The translations under genes and the position numbers were made by a program. A DNA stretch of 64,000 nt from contig NW_026516782.1 in assembly GCF_025766255.1 (NCBI RefSeq), positions 62,001 to 126,000 of the forward strand. Direction: 5' to 3'. The notes below the pieces were generated by a model that saw nothing but the letters and a program-made list of their open reading frames with translations, had not been told where the DNA came from and did not search any database. Origin of the DNA: Zychaea mexicana. Lineage: Eukaryota > Mucoromycota > Mucoromycetes > Mucorales > Lichtheimiaceae. Positions 11,306 to 23,771 of the stretch are shown here, in pieces. Numbering within the stretch: the first letter of the stretch is position 1; the number at the start of each line of letters is the position of its first letter.

Positions 11306-14300
11306 TCAGTAACATGATATTGTCTCAAACAGAGGGTTGAGGCCCATATAAAGTCTACGTACTTCAGGATCCATCGGCGTCGGTGATTCGCACCGCATGT
11401 AAGCGCTAGAGACTATCTCCTGAAGCATGTTGCTCATCCATTTACTATGCAATATCAATTAGCGATGTTTAAAGAGGCGCGTTATAAAGCTTCCGTATAT
11501 GCATTACACGACTTACTTTTCCTTTTGAGTGTAAGGCCATAACATCAGGCGAAGGTACTCTGAATCCACTTGCAGTTGCTGATAGTCAAACTGTTGTAGT
11601 CGCATTTGTCGGACAGTCTCATGGAAGGCTTTGAGTAAGATTCGCAGTAACCCGGTGCACACACCAAGCGGAGTCGGTTCCACATGTCGGTAAATATCGA
11701 TGCGATCTGCAAAAAGCTTGTCGATGTTGCTCATGATATTGACCGTCATATCGTACCCAAACTTGGGCATGATGCCTAATCCAGAGGGCTCGCCGGGCGT
11801 TTCGGATGATGCTGTAGTAAGGCTGTGCGAGGATTGCGTTGGTCGGGTATATAATCCTTCGCCAGGTGTGCCAGCGCCAAAACGATATTCGTATTCAGTG
11901 TCAGATGTCTCAGCAGCTCCGTCTGGAGACGTTGCTTGTGAATACACCGTCTCCACCAGCTGTTCAATGTAGTGTACGCGTTCAAACATGGTTTGCCACA
12001 CATTAGATACGCCCTTGGGTGCTTCTGTTCCTCGATGTGGACGCAAATACTCTTTTTCAATGGAGGAGGAAAATGTGTACCCTTCTTGCATTGTTTCTTC
12101 GTTGAGTAAGCTTTGGCCCTTGCGCGAGAAACGATCCGCCACCTCCTGGGCATCGGCGGTAATGATCTGGTCAAGTTCGCCGTTGTCCTTGCTTAATTCC
12201 TTCGAGACACTGGCATATATTTGCGGAATTCCCTGGTCTGCCAGATCGTAGCATAGACGAGAACCAACGATCAGCATTGGACTAGACTTATCACTCCCAT
12301 CTGCGCCCTAGAATTTCGAAAAAATAAGCAAGCCAGTTCAAACAATACTGTAGACGTATGCACAGCTCCAAAGTGCGAAATAGGAAAACATACAGCAATA
12401 ATTTCGAGTACGCCGTTCCACATTTTGCGAAGGCTTTCTCGAACGCGCAAAGAAATATCAGACTGACCATCGTCGGTAGCGGTAGTAGCAATAGCCATCA
12501 AGTCGCGAAGAGGATCGAGACAGCTGTTTTGAATGTGTTGCACCAGCCATGTATCTGTTTCAACGATGAATTCACTCAATGCTTCTTTGTGGTCCGTGAT
12601 TCCTTGCAATGAGTTGAGATTAAATTCGTTTAATCGGCTCAGACGCTCTACAACCTTTTTTTAGCATTCTTGCCTCGTGGATAAGATCTGGCGATATGTA
12701 CCTTTCATTTTTTCAGTGGTGGTGTCCATCAATCCATCGATCAACGTGCCTTCCCAATGAGCTGTCAATTTAGTCATTCTCTCCGCTGTGCCCATGACCC
12801 TTGCTAATGCTTGTCCATGTGCCAATATCGATTCACGCAAGTCGCTCAAAACACGGATTTGTGCTAATAATTGATCTCTATTCATGGCACTCTTGAAACG
12901 CGTCATTGGTTTTTTTAAGAAAATGAAGAATAGTTAGCAGGAACTTTCGCTTCCAGATGCTTTTTCTCTCTTTTCAATACTCACCGGTAAGCTAATAAAT
13001 CCAGAGACTTTGTCAAAGAATCTGTCTACATGAGACGACATGGCTTGTACTAGGTCGTTCTTGGCGTCTCGTTTGTCCTGCATTCAAACTTAGCATATGC
13101 ATAGCAGAGCCTGTGTTTAGCGTATCACAAACTTACTTTGTCACTCAAAGTATTCACTTTTTCGGCATCTTCATCGTTTGTTGAAGCAGTTAAAAATAAT
13201 GTCTCGAAACATTCAACAGTGCTATTGAGTAGCACAAGGCATTTGCTGTCAAGGTCTTCGATTGTATCAAATTGCTGATCTGTTGTGTTGTCAAGCCGCG
13301 CTACCTGGCTACAATGACAATGAATCTCTATTGCGTTTATTTTCCTTTTCCGTTTTGCTTACTTACACTTGAATGTACTCTTTCCATAGCTTCCTGGGAT
13401 CTTCTTGCAAAACGCGTAAAAGCTTCATGCTTGCGGTAACCTTGTCCAACGGACTTTCCGAATTTCGTGCGTCTTCCCATATTTTGCCCTTTATTTTACC
13501 CATAATCACATCACAGTCGCGCTCAATACCCTTGAATGCAGACAAGTGCTGATAGTGGTTAAGCAGTCGCGTTGCTCGAGAGTAATATTTGACGGCATGG
13601 GCGTACTGGCCGTTTGACAAACATCGATTCAGGCGGTTCGGTAAGTCGAAAATAAATTGCAGTCGTTTCAACAAATTATGTACGTTCGTTAAGCGCCGTA
13701 TTTTATCGCGATTGGGACCAAGCGCGTCGATAATCTCGGTACACTGTTGCGAAATGCCGTTCATATTGTTGTTGAGATTGGCCATTTCCGATTCCATGCT
13801 TTCGACGTTCGATTTCATCTAAAAGTTTTTTGATCATGTGTTAAGCAAACGATTGAGGTACACAGCTTTGTTTCAAGTGAGCGCGACCAGAGCTCAATGC
13901 GAACCTTTCGAATCGTGTCTGTTGCACTAATGAACTTGCTATAATTCTCGTATACCAACGTTTTCATGTCACCGTCAATTTCGCGTATTTCTAGTGCAAC
14001 CAGGCCCTTGACTTTAGCATACTTCAATCTTCTTTAACAAAGCAACCCAACCGTCAAAGGGGGTCGAGATGAGAAAACTTTAACATACCAGTGACGAGCT
14101 CATTATCTTTTTTGACTAGGCCATTGAGCGTTTTTTCCTTTACCAAGCGAGCAAAGTACTTGTTCGGTTCAAATGTACCGCCGTCTAATTGAGGCAAGAT
14201 ATACAAGAAAGGTTTCGTTACGGGTTAGGTTCTCTACAAACACTGACTACACCCGCGAACCATCTCCCATGTAACTGCTTTCGATTCACTCTACCAATGT

Positions 14301-14415
14301 CAAGAGGTCGACGTGCTTCTGCTTTAGATGCACCAATGCCATAATATTTTAGTAAATTTAAATTTCGCTCGCGCGATCGCCCGTTTTTTTGACGGTCTGG
14401 AGGGCTAGTATTCAT
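11306..14415 (-). CDS. VPS51: VPS51, subunit of the GARP/EARP tethering complexes
   Basis: Tethers endosome-derived vesicles at the trans-Golgi (GARP) or recycling endosome (EARP). ATG at 14413..14415 (MNTSPPDRQKNGRSRERNLN) is spliced to DGGTFEPNKYFARLVKEKTL and KKDNELVTEIREIDGDMKTL, then YENYSKFISATDTIRKMKSN, the hallmark N-terminal Vps51/Exo84/COG1-type helical region. Further exons give LTNVHNLLKRLQFIFDLPNR, RATRLLNHYQHLSAFKGIE, DLVQAMSSHVDRFFDKVSGF, AHWEGTLIDGLMDTTTEKM, QSDISLRVRESLRKMWNGVL and a C-terminal part starting at MLIVGSRLCYDL. The last exon lies beyond the large one: acceptor near 11450, encoding WMSNMLQEIVSSAYMRCESP and ending at TGA 11306..11308. At least nine exons; junction phases checked at 14380/14190, 12380/12310 and 12715/12655 agree. 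One of several membrane-traffic genes in the window. Confidence 0.92.
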
Positions 14416-15693
14416 TAGCCGGGTTGAAGAAAGGGTTTCTCTTTTTTATGAAGGGTGATCGTCGGAAATTGTAAGTAGGTTCTTTAATGCCTCTGAGGGG
14501 CCTTGGAGCGGCGCACAATAATTTTAACGGCATATCAATTCGATACCATACAATACTGCATTATCACATCTTTTTAAATTAGGTCGATACGATACAGGCT
14601 CCTTTGGTGGTTCTTATTAGTAAGATCGACATTTGATAATTAGCTCCCCATAATATCCTAAAATTACTTTCCGTTGACAGATTACTGCCGTTTTGTATGA
14701 TAGACTTATATATGTTCAATTCTGCAGAATAAAGAAGTAGCATGATTAGCGATCATCTCAACAAACAGCGGTGCCCATCGGATGAATTGTGTATATCATA
14801 TGTGCATACCAAGTTCAATTGCAGCAGCAGCAAACGCTTAAAAGTGATTCACCCTGGGGGATGCGAGCAGTGATGGAGGATTGCGAACATCTCTTTTGAA
14901 TCGGTAGTTACTCATATACATGATATGTCTTATCTTCTTTCAAGGGATATTTCAAGTCCGTATGTTGTCTGCACCAAATACAGGTTGCCTGTACTTATGA
15001 GATGCTGTAGAACTTCTCTTCAGAAGACCTGATATTCTAATGCTAATACTGCATAATGTCACATACAATTATAACGTATCTTGTGCCAGTAGATCGAATA
15101 TACAAGAAAAATATGAGCAAGTTTTGCTCCTAACTGCACAGACATAAGTATCCCTTATTTTATGAGGATGACTGACGTATGAAGTGAGAAAGAGAGTCGA
15201 AAAGCCGTCATCCACGACGATGATATTGTCAAGCCAAGCTACTAAATAAAAAGCAACATAATTACGGCGCGAAATCACGATAAACACAGATACACCGAGA
15301 ATTTTAATCTTTTAGAGGCTCTAGTTTGTAGCATGGATCTGTTCGGGAAAACTAGCTTATATGCAATAGTATGGTTGATGAATGTAGGTGATGCTTTCGG
15401 GTTGATCCCAATGCATGCTATGCTATGACAGTGGTCTTATATACATACATATTTTGTATAGACCATTCGAAAAGGCGGCAAAATTATAGATGTGTATAGG
15501 GAGTGTGATAAATACAAAGTGTATATTATTTTTATGAGTTTTCATATACAAAAAAAGAAGAGAATATTTTCTAAATACTAATATATGAGAGTGAAAAACG
15601 AGTGGAATGGGAAGGAGCGACTATTAATTTTTTTGGGGGTATTGTAGAGGAATTGTTACGTCCCGAGTAAAAGAAAAAAAAAGAATATGCACA
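14416..15693. other. 1.3-kb intergenic stretch, no gene recognised
   Basis: A/T-rich spacer between two minus-strand genes: promoter of VPS51 on the left, 3' region of the pseudokinase on the right. No conserved frame longer than 75 codons, no tRNA-like B box and no clear repeat. Confidence 0.6.
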
Positions 15694-17911
15694 TTATACA
15701 GTTGTTGATGTTGGTGGTGTAGGATGTACTCGACCGAGAAGAGCCAGCTCTCGATATGGCTGTTTTGGGGGCGGATATGGCCCCTTTGCCAAAAAGTAAA
15801 ATATACGCATAATAGATTTGCTGATCCGCCGTCGTCGGCTTTTCCGTTTGACGTGGACTTGCGTTTTTGAATGTGATGTTGAGGCTCGAGATTTTATAGA
15901 TCCAGTAGTAGTAACATTAGGTGCTGGATCAACAGCCGGTTGTATAGCAGGAAAAGTAGTATCAGTAGCAGTGACACCGGTATTGCTACAGCTAGGGTTA
16001 GCCGCCTCTGCTTCTGCTGTTGCTAAAATTGCTGATGCTGATGATAATTGCTGTGGTGCTATTACAGAGGAGGATGAAGTAGGGTCGTTATTGGCGAGCA
16101 TGATGGATGAGCACGGTTTGAGCCAGGGATGAAACAATACGAGATCGAGCGATGCACGCGCATTACCCGGAGCTAACATGCGTCGAAGTAAGTCTTTTGC
16201 ATCTATTACAAAGTACAGGGATTTTTTTTTTCGAGGTCAGTTTTCTTCTGCTTTGGGATGAGAACCTAAATGCACGTGAAGCTACATACCATCCGACAGT
16301 TGATGAGGAATGCTGAAATCTCCATGCAGCATCTTACTAAAGAGTTTGCGGTCATTGGGAGCAGTAAAAGGATGTTTTCCAACAAGCATTCTGTACAGGA
16401 TGACCCCCATGATCCACACATCTGCTAAGCCTTGATTATAGACTCCACCTGAAAGCTCGGGAGGAAGATATTGTGAGTTCCTGAAAAATAGATACAAAGT
16501 AGCTGTGTTAGTTATACAAGGCAAAAATAAAATGCTTAAAAGACGTCGCTTCGACAATGTCAAAACTTGGATGTTTGTTTTTCTTTTCAGCGTAAATAAC
16601 TATAAGTGGTCTTAACTTACCCGCTAAAGCGCCAATATTCGTCACTGATTTTGTTATTGTCATATGCGTGCCGCGTGATGATTCGTATGGAGCGTACGTT
16701 ATCATGATCATCGAATAAGATTTCCGTTCGCGCATTCTGCTCGAGTCTTTGTTGTTTAGAAGCAGCACTAACGATACGGGCAAGCTTGAGTTGACATCGG
16801 ACTTCGTCGCCGATAAGTGCGTCGTCATGCGGTGCGTCGGGCGTTTCAGTAAACCAAGCTGTGGGAGGCCGGTAATATACAGTCGAGGCGCTCGATGAAA
16901 TTGAGGAGGAGGATGGTGAAGAAGAAGAGGAAGCGTCTGAAACTCGAACACTGGATGGCGGCGGGTACTGTTCGTTCGAATTACGTATCTGCGTCGCCAT
17001 TGTTTCTCCTTCTTCGGGTATCGTGTAGAGATGCCGTCCGTCAACTGCGCCAGAAGGTGTTTGGCGGTAATGTGAAAAAGCAAAGGTAGCCGTGCTAAGC
17101 TGTTAAATGAATAGATAGAGAGAAAAAGAAGAGAGTTAAATTAGCTACTGTAAGATGCTTGGATTAATAGTAAAAGTGGCGTGAGACTCGGCATAAAACT
17201 CTTAGAGCAGAAACAAAGAAAATAGGGGAGGAAAATATACGGTGGTGATGGTAATAAAGGTGATGTTATGGGGGGAGGATAAGAAGAAGAAGAAAAAAGA
17301 GAGAGAGGGCAAGACGCGTGGAATATCAAGAAACATCCTATACACAGCTACCCAGTGCTATTCCTCCAGCCCGGCCTGCAGTTGATGAATTTGCATACAG
17401 ATATGCACAACCGTGTTGGTCCAAGCAGAGTTCCAGTTAAGGTAGGTTGCTGTGTATGCTATGGGGCACAACAAAAGATAACACAAAAGCTGCATAGCAA
17501 TGCTTCTTCTTCTTCTTTGCCTTATGCTGCCCCGAAGAAGAATGACAAAAATGTGTGGAAATTTATAAGAGATCTCGCATCACTTTCTTTCATACGCACC
17601 TCGTCTGTCAAAGATGTCAAGTGCCCCGCACCTAAGGAATTATTGCTTCTATTAACGTCGCCGTTCGTAGTGGTTGTCATCGTTGTTGGTGGTAAGGAGT
17701 CCAATGCCGGCAGTGGTGGGAATTCTGGGGATAAGGTGCGCCAGTCGCGCGCCTTTTTCTTACTGCTGTTGGTCGTGGTGGTACCGCCATCGGCATTATT
17801 ACTGTTATCGATATTATTACGTCTGGGGAGGGACAGTACTTTGCGCACGTTGCGTCGTATCCGATTAAGTAGGCCAGTCGTACTACGTCGTAGCTCATGG
17901 CGTGGCGGCAT
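15694..17911 (-). CDS. Tribbles-like pseudokinase (catalytic HRD and DFG motifs lost)
   Basis: Protein kinase-fold protein predicted to be inactive. Five exons in consistent phase: 17600..17911, 17352..17458, 17094..16621, 16480..16290 and 16202..15694, giving 530 aa. The first about 104 residues are basic then Asn/Thr/Ser-rich. The N-lobe is divergent but has a beta3-like RLCISVCKFINC with Lys127. A Ser-rich insertion (about residues 190-210) precedes the C-lobe. Helix E (RCQLKLARIVSAAS) runs into LEQNARTEILFDDHDNVRSI where HRDxKxxN should stand, so the catalytic Asp is absent; the DFG position reads ITRHA. The substrate lobe is well kept: YLPPELSGG (APE equivalent), ADVWIMGVILYRMLVGKHPF, LSDDAKDLLRRMLAPG and LFHPWLKP. 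This pattern resembles Tribbles proteins, which act as scaffolds rather than enzymes. The C-terminal 120 residues are Ser/Thr/Ala-rich with a basic patch (KRKSRRRRISKS). A COP1-binding tail motif was not recognised. ATG at 17909..17911 is the first in-frame Met; further 5' exons cannot be excluded. Confidence 0.75.
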
Positions 17912-20834
17912 GCTATTAATACCGTTTGTCGTCCGGCGAGCTGGAACGGCGTGTGTGGAATATTCGTCGTCTTCGTCGTCGTTATTAAATTGGTGTTATT
18001 GTTAAATAGCGTCGTTTTTTTGCTATTTCAAGCAAATTGCTTCGTCGGACTATATTATCGTTATTATCGAAGAAAAAAAGAATGTATACAACGAGAAGAA
18101 GAAGAGCCGTTTTGGACATTTGTTGATGTCTCCTGCTATCGTTATATGCAACGTCTAGCCACGCGAGACCGATTGACAAATGTGGAAAACCAACATCATA
18201 GTATTCGGGAAAACCGGATCCTCTCTCCCCCGTCCGAAGCCAAGCTCCTGTTATTGACTGAAACCATACATCGCCTCAATCAATTAACTTACGGCCGAGG
18301 TCAATCTGCTGCAAGTAAAGTAAAATTTTGTAGCTCATCCCAAGTGTTTCATCCGCGCTGTTCTTCTTTGTCTCTTTTGTTCTTTCAAAAGAACACTAAC
18401 AGCTTTCCACATATTCCGGGCTATACGACGAGTATAGTTATGTGTAGCAGCAATACAAAAATAGATACTACATTCACAACAGATCAAAACATAACGTCTG
18501 CTGATGCCTACCGTGCAGCCATATAATGATGCCTCCAGCTCAGGCACTCTCTCCATTGTGCGGTGTGCCTCTATTGTGTCCACGACTAACATTGTTTAGT
18601 GGCAAATGTAAACCATTGACGCAAATAGCTTCTTCTTTTCCCTTTCTACTCCTTTTCTCTTTTTCTCTATTTTACCCCTGCATCACACTATAGTTTCTTA
18701 AAATTGATGGATCTTGTTTAAAAAAAAGTGGGTAATGTTTTCTCTCTCCGTCTTCTCAAGTACATCATTAGCATATGCACGTTCAGTGTGGCTGCTCCTT
18801 TAACCTTTTGATTCTTCCTAGAGAAACAATGAGATTACACGTGCTACCGTCTTATTACTACCATCATCACCCTCACCGAGAAAGACATTGTACCTTTGCA
18901 TGTGCTGACTATTTTTCTTTTGACGAAAATGATACTTCAATTATTATGACACAAACCCCTGTGGTTGTCATAGGAATGCGTTGCCACGAAGACTAGTCGT
19001 AACCAGGCAGGTAGCAAGGCATAGTTTTTGGTTCCTTCTTGCGTGTAATGAAGTTCATCATATGTAAGCAAGCACCATATAATTATTCGCAAAGAAAAAG
19101 CAGGTACCATGCATATGCAGCGTAGAATAGAAAAAGGCGAGAGCGGGAAAGAGTGCACAAACCACTCATTTAACTCGATACACTTCCAACGATCAGTTGT
19201 TGTACTAGAGCTATCAGTGTATCGCGATATATGTATTTTCCAAGCTGAGCCTGGTTGATCTGCCTGTGATAGCGAGCATTTTTCAAAGAATAATGCGACG
19301 CTAATTAGGATCGGACGTCGGCTTTTTCTCCGTTTGCCACCGTTCGCCACTGCCGGTTATTTCTAAGAAATGATTATTTGACAAGAATGATCGTCGCTGG
19401 CTGTTGCTGTTGCGGAAGAGGCTAGAGCAAGAACAGTCTTAAAGTAGATCAGTTTTCTATTCCTGGAATCATCATCCGTGATCCAGAGTTGTCTGTACGA
19501 TACTCCTATTTACTCGCTTAAAGAGTGGGTCGCTCGGGGTACTGTTGTGCGCTTTTTTTTTGAAATTCAATAATGATATACAGTTTGGAAAGCAGCAGCT
19601 GCACACTTGATCGACATTACCGGCATCTATCTTCTCCTTATGTGTATAAACTGCTTGTGTAGTGACATTCAAGCTCGGTACGTCTTCATAAATTAGTATG
19701 ACACACTACTACTTGCTGTCATAATATATACCCATCGCGAGCAAAATGTTATAACTGCTGTCTCCCTAATAATCTCTCCACATGCCATCGTCTTCGGAAT
19801 CTTCCGTCACTTACAGCAACAAAATAGTATTACCTTTTGCTCATAAACGATATACATCTACCCTTGGGAATGCAATGGTTCTTGGCATATAATAATGGGT
19901 TTATATCTTTAAAAAGCAACAAGACGACAAAAAAACATTGTTCTACATTCAGTAACCTAAGTTCGACGATTCTCAATGATATATTACATTTGTAAACCAA
20001 TGCACTTTTACAACATACGTGCTTGAATATAAACGAACAGTTACAAATCGGGTCATTCTGCAATCTAGAGCAAATTACGCACCATTCCTTGACATCTTCT
20101 TCATCGCGTAAAAACCGGTCTCGCCTGTTCCGATAATATAAATTTGGATTGCAATAGTCGTGTAAAAGGAGAGTACAATAAATTTCCATACGCTTTTTGA
20201 ACTCGGAAGGAGATATGTTTTATTAAGAGCACCTTTTCCCTCCTTATTGTCGACGCTATGCTTATTGTAGGATTGAGATAATAAAGTCTGTGCTGATCAT
20301 CCGCAATCTCTTCTTTCTTAAAAGCCACTACAAGTTATACGTATGACATCATCTTCATCGTACTACACATTCGACACACATACGGCACCTGAAGTTATCT
20401 CATTATATACCGAGGTATTATATACGAGGTAATCTACATTCAGCCTTATCTTTCGCTTACTACTAATGGCTGTGATGTATGTTGATGCTGAAATTGACAA
20501 CTTCCGTCATCCATTATCGTATATATATGGATAACTGTCATAAATGAAGAACAAGCTGCGGGAGTGTAAAAGCTCATAGATATTTAACCGACACACATCT
20601 GCTGCTTGTACTTTACCCTGTCCGCCATTATGGCATGTTCCTGGAATTTTAAACATATTAGTTCTTGAATCTCATGTTTCGTATATTTCTCTCTCATATG
20701 CTGTAAAACTACATATTTCATCGTATCTATGACGCCATGCATTATGTATGATATCGATTTTTCCTCAAGGTAATATTAGCGTTTATGTCCTAATCGTCTG
20801 CTGTATTGCGTAATTCTAACTTACACAATTTCAG
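17912..20834. other. 2.9-kb gene-poor region, no gene recognised
   Basis: Upstream of the pseudokinase. The frames present (for example 19830..20189 minus, 119 codons, and 17897..18526 plus) have no recognisable motif and run through A/T-rich sequence. It grades into the decayed Helitron/transporter region to the right. Confidence 0.5.
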
Positions 20835-21450
20835 GTGATGAGGGTTGGACCGTCGAAGCGCGAAATGACTATGATGATCATATAACAGCTATGGAATGGT
20901 TTAATCATCGGCTGATGGTGCGCGAGAACGGTGACGACGACAATAGACACAATTTGCATCGCCTCGGTAAGCTGTTTCAACAGTTTATTACTGATATGTA
21001 TACCAAGATGGAATCCGAACGCCTTGGCTACATCGCTTAGAACCAGGTCAACCTACGCTCTCATTTGTGCAATAGTGTTGTGGATTCCATGATACTGAAA
21101 GACAATATTTTGGTCAACGCCGGTAGACGTGTTATTTTGCCATCGTCTTTCACCGGTGGCCGGCGGCATATGCAACAGCTCTATTATGAAGCCATGCGTA
21201 TCGTGCCGCGCTTTGGAGGACCTGATCTTTCGTCACATTTACGTGCAACCCGCGATGGCACGAGATACACGCTTTTCTTCTTTCAAAACAGACACCGCCC
21301 GACAGACCGGATACAAGTGTCTGATATTCGAAACAGTTATGGATGATTTGAGCAATAATACGGTTCTGGGCACAATGATTGCACATGTCCACACTGTCGA
21401 ATGTCAAAAACGCAAGCTACCGCATGCAGTTTTCTGTATCATCTGTTGTC
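20835..21450 (+). mobile_element. Degenerate Helitron Rep/helicase-like N-domain fragment
   Basis: Broken remnant of the Helitron helicase-like N-terminal domain found in front of the Rep (HUH) nuclease of rolling-circle transposons. The first frame reads GDEGWTVEARNDYDDH, NHRLMVRENGDDD and HNLHRLGKLFQQFITDMYTK, then meets TAG at 21037..21039. The same frame continues with VILPSSFTGGRRHMQQLYYE and AMRIVPRFGGPDL. Between about 21250 and 21300 the homology shifts to another frame: DTARQTGYKCLIFETVMDDL and LGTMIAHVHTVECQKRKLPH, the block that precedes the Rep motifs. So at least one stop and one frameshift break it. The HUH motif, the catalytic Tyr pair and the helicase were not found within several kb on either side; termini (5' TC, 3' hairpin-CTRR) were not identified either. 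A dead fragment. Confidence 0.8.
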
Positions 21451-21895
21451 TAGCATCAATATTTGATGAAACGTGGTACCGAGTTGCGATTATTTTGAGG
21501 TACATACTTTATGTAATTTTCATGTGAACATTCAGTGTAATTCAACTAAAAATAGCAATCTACTAGGACCACAAAAATATCAATAAAGTTCGTCAATGGT
21601 GCAGAACATACCCATTGGATCTACTCCGTCGTAACAAACCTCCTCACACACGAAACCATCGTCAATTAATTAGATTCAGTTTTCTTCCTCTTTCCAAGCT
21701 TGTACTATCAGATTCGTTATATATACTAGTACACTACATAAAAAACAGTCTCCGGTTATGACATCATAAAATTTCAATTCACTTATCACGAAGGGAAACA
21801 TAATCACAGAGATGATTCTCCAGTATCAATAACTTTTCAAACCGGTAAGTGTCGCAGTATACACCATTTTCATTTTTTCATGTATATGGCTTAAA
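21451..21895. other. 445-base spacer between Helitron fragment and transporter pseudogene
   Basis: A/T-rich; no coding homology seen after the Helitron frame fades near 21450. It presumably holds the old promoter of the transporter pseudogene. Confidence 0.4.
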
Positions 21896-22940
21896 ATGAA
21901 CAGAAATGCTACTATGATAGAAAAAATTGTTACGACAGCCGAAATATTAGTGAAGACCATTCGAATTTGCAGTACAACATCCAGTATTGGCGTTGAGCAG
22001 GGAGCGAAGGCTTTTGAGGAGATTTCTAACAGCGGTTATGGCTGGGCCGTTGTATTCGGCTCGCATTTGACGCAAGCCATAAATTTTTGGGTCCTTACTG
22101 CATGGTACACATTTACACTGCTACTGGTACTTGTTATAAAGGGTCCATTACAATTTAATCTGCTGTCTTATCTAAGGGTAAGAAAATTTTAGTGATCGAC
22201 GGCAAGAATAAAAGCACTGAGAGCAACTTGTTTGAGGAGGAGGAGGAGAACATCCCAAAACGTAAGATATTTTTAACCCATTTGGACGCCTTTAAATGAA
22301 TTTGCGGCACCTTAAAGTGCATGAACATGCATTCAAAGGCATGGAAAGGTGCTTTAAGGCTTTCTACACGTTGAGACGAAAGCTTTACTTTCAGGGGTCA
22401 AGCAAGCTTTTTACGAGCAGTAGCACATCATATTTAGCAACTCCGATACATCATTCCAATTGAGCTTTGTGGGTAATATATGTGCGATGGAGGCAAAAGC
22501 CTTTGGTCCTCCGGTGCAAATATTCCAAATCGATCTGCGTAGCAATGCGACCCCTTCCGCAAAAGCTTCACCGATGAGCTTAGGGTTTAATGTTGCATAA
22601 TCTTTTACCGAGACTTGTCATAGTAGTGCATTACATGTAAGTATTATCTATATAAAGAATGGATTGCAATCAACAGAATTATCGAGCGTTAATATGTGGC
22701 GCTTGCATTTAACTTAGGATATTGTCGTATAATTTATGGTTTTGGTAAGATGCGATCTCACATTGCCTGCGCGATGTTTCCAGCGTCGTATCCATGCAAT
22801 TAAACTTATAAGAGTTGCGATCGCTCTTCTAGCTGCTGGTATAAGAAATAATAAACGATTTTGGCTCGAAAGACAATCTACTTCAGGCATTTTGGAAAAA
22901 AACAGTAGGCTAAAATTTGTTATGCTTATCAAGGATCTAT
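21896..22940 (+). pseudogene. Decayed monocarboxylate-transporter (MFS/MCT) paralogue
   Basis: A broken relative of the intact transporter downstream. An ATG exon (21896..22104) encodes an N-terminal tail and TM1: NSGYGWAVVFGSHLTQAINF and VLTAW, aligning with PDGGYGWIVVIGGFLVQF of the intact copy and ending at the same TM1 splice position. After the intron (acceptor 22393-22394) the frame gives GVKQAFYEQ, a TAG stop, then SDTSFQLSFVGNICAMEAKA and FGPPVQIFQ (TM2 region). A further TAA and the block NMWRLHLT followed by TAG match EIWHLYLTQ of the intact gene (TM3). A weak match CFQRRIHAIKLIRVAIALLA lies in 22780-22860. Multiple stops make a functional product implausible. It lies about 0.8 kb upstream of the intact copy in the same orientation, suggesting tandem duplication then decay. 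Confidence 0.75.
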
Positions 22941-23771
22941 GATATCGCGAAATTCATCTGCTTAGCCTATGATTTGGTCACCTGTTTGCTGGTAAAAATC
23001 AGTGTACTCTCCTTCACAAACGCACAAAAGATCAAACGGAATACATATTCAAGAACAAAAAATCAATGAATTTGGTTCCCGAGTGCTACACTTAAGGTGG
23101 CAAGACATTATGTGGCGTTCTTTTCTCGTTCGTGTAATGTGTCACTACGGCAAAGTTATTCCACCCTGACGCCATCAACTCTCGCTACCGTCTGCCATTT
23201 TCACAGTGGCACAGCTGAAAGTAAAAGCAGCCCTCACCCATGCAGTATCATAGCTTGTAAAAACCAAGGTTTTTTCGATAAATGTTATCAAGGCTTATGA
23301 AGATTCAATGGCTCGAGACATTGCTGATCACTGTCTTACTTCTCATATAGAAGCCGCAATTCTTTTATGCATGCACCCAGTTGTTATGTTCTCTTTATGC
23401 AGCAATTTCACGCCATCATGCTACCTTAGAATTGTTTCGACCTTCTGCATCTATGGAACTCCGATGCACTCATGGAAGTGCAACTATTACATCATACGTA
23501 TAGTTGGTTTATTGAGTAATATACAACAGATACCGATGGACTTTCTTCTAATGTCCGTGATAGCTTTAGTCAGTTGTAGCATAAGCTGCTTATAATAACG
23601 AACTATGCAGACGCACTCTTCTTTAAAGTGCGGTAGCATGCAACGTGCATTGCATGATCGTCGCTGCATGACGTACAGTATCCTACGTCGCGGCTTAAAG
23701 TATCTCTTCCACCTTTCATTTCCCTCTTCTTTTTTCCTGTTTTCAATAGATTTGAAACATTACTTTTATAT
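22941..23771. other. 831-base spacer upstream of the intact transporter
   Basis: Promoter region of the transporter plus possible undetectable remains of the pseudogene 3' half. No clear homology; a 95-codon hydrophobic frame at 23308..23595 carries no MCT motif I can recognise. Confidence 0.4.

Noticed and set aside
17355..18526. Two long plus-strand frames (216 and 209 codons)
   Set aside because: Antisense to the first exons of the pseudokinase, rich in Leu/Val/Ser runs that come from the reverse of Asn/Thr/Ser codons; no motif.
19830..20328. Minus-strand frames of 119 and 75 codons
   Set aside because: A/T-rich sequence with many Cys/Leu/Ile codons, no family similarity; likely chance frames in decayed DNA.
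22300..22375. Possible hairpin or terminal inverted repeat around CACCTTAAAG and its reverse
   Set aside because: Only about eight paired bases with gaps, no target-site duplication; it lies inside the intron of the transporter pseudogene.
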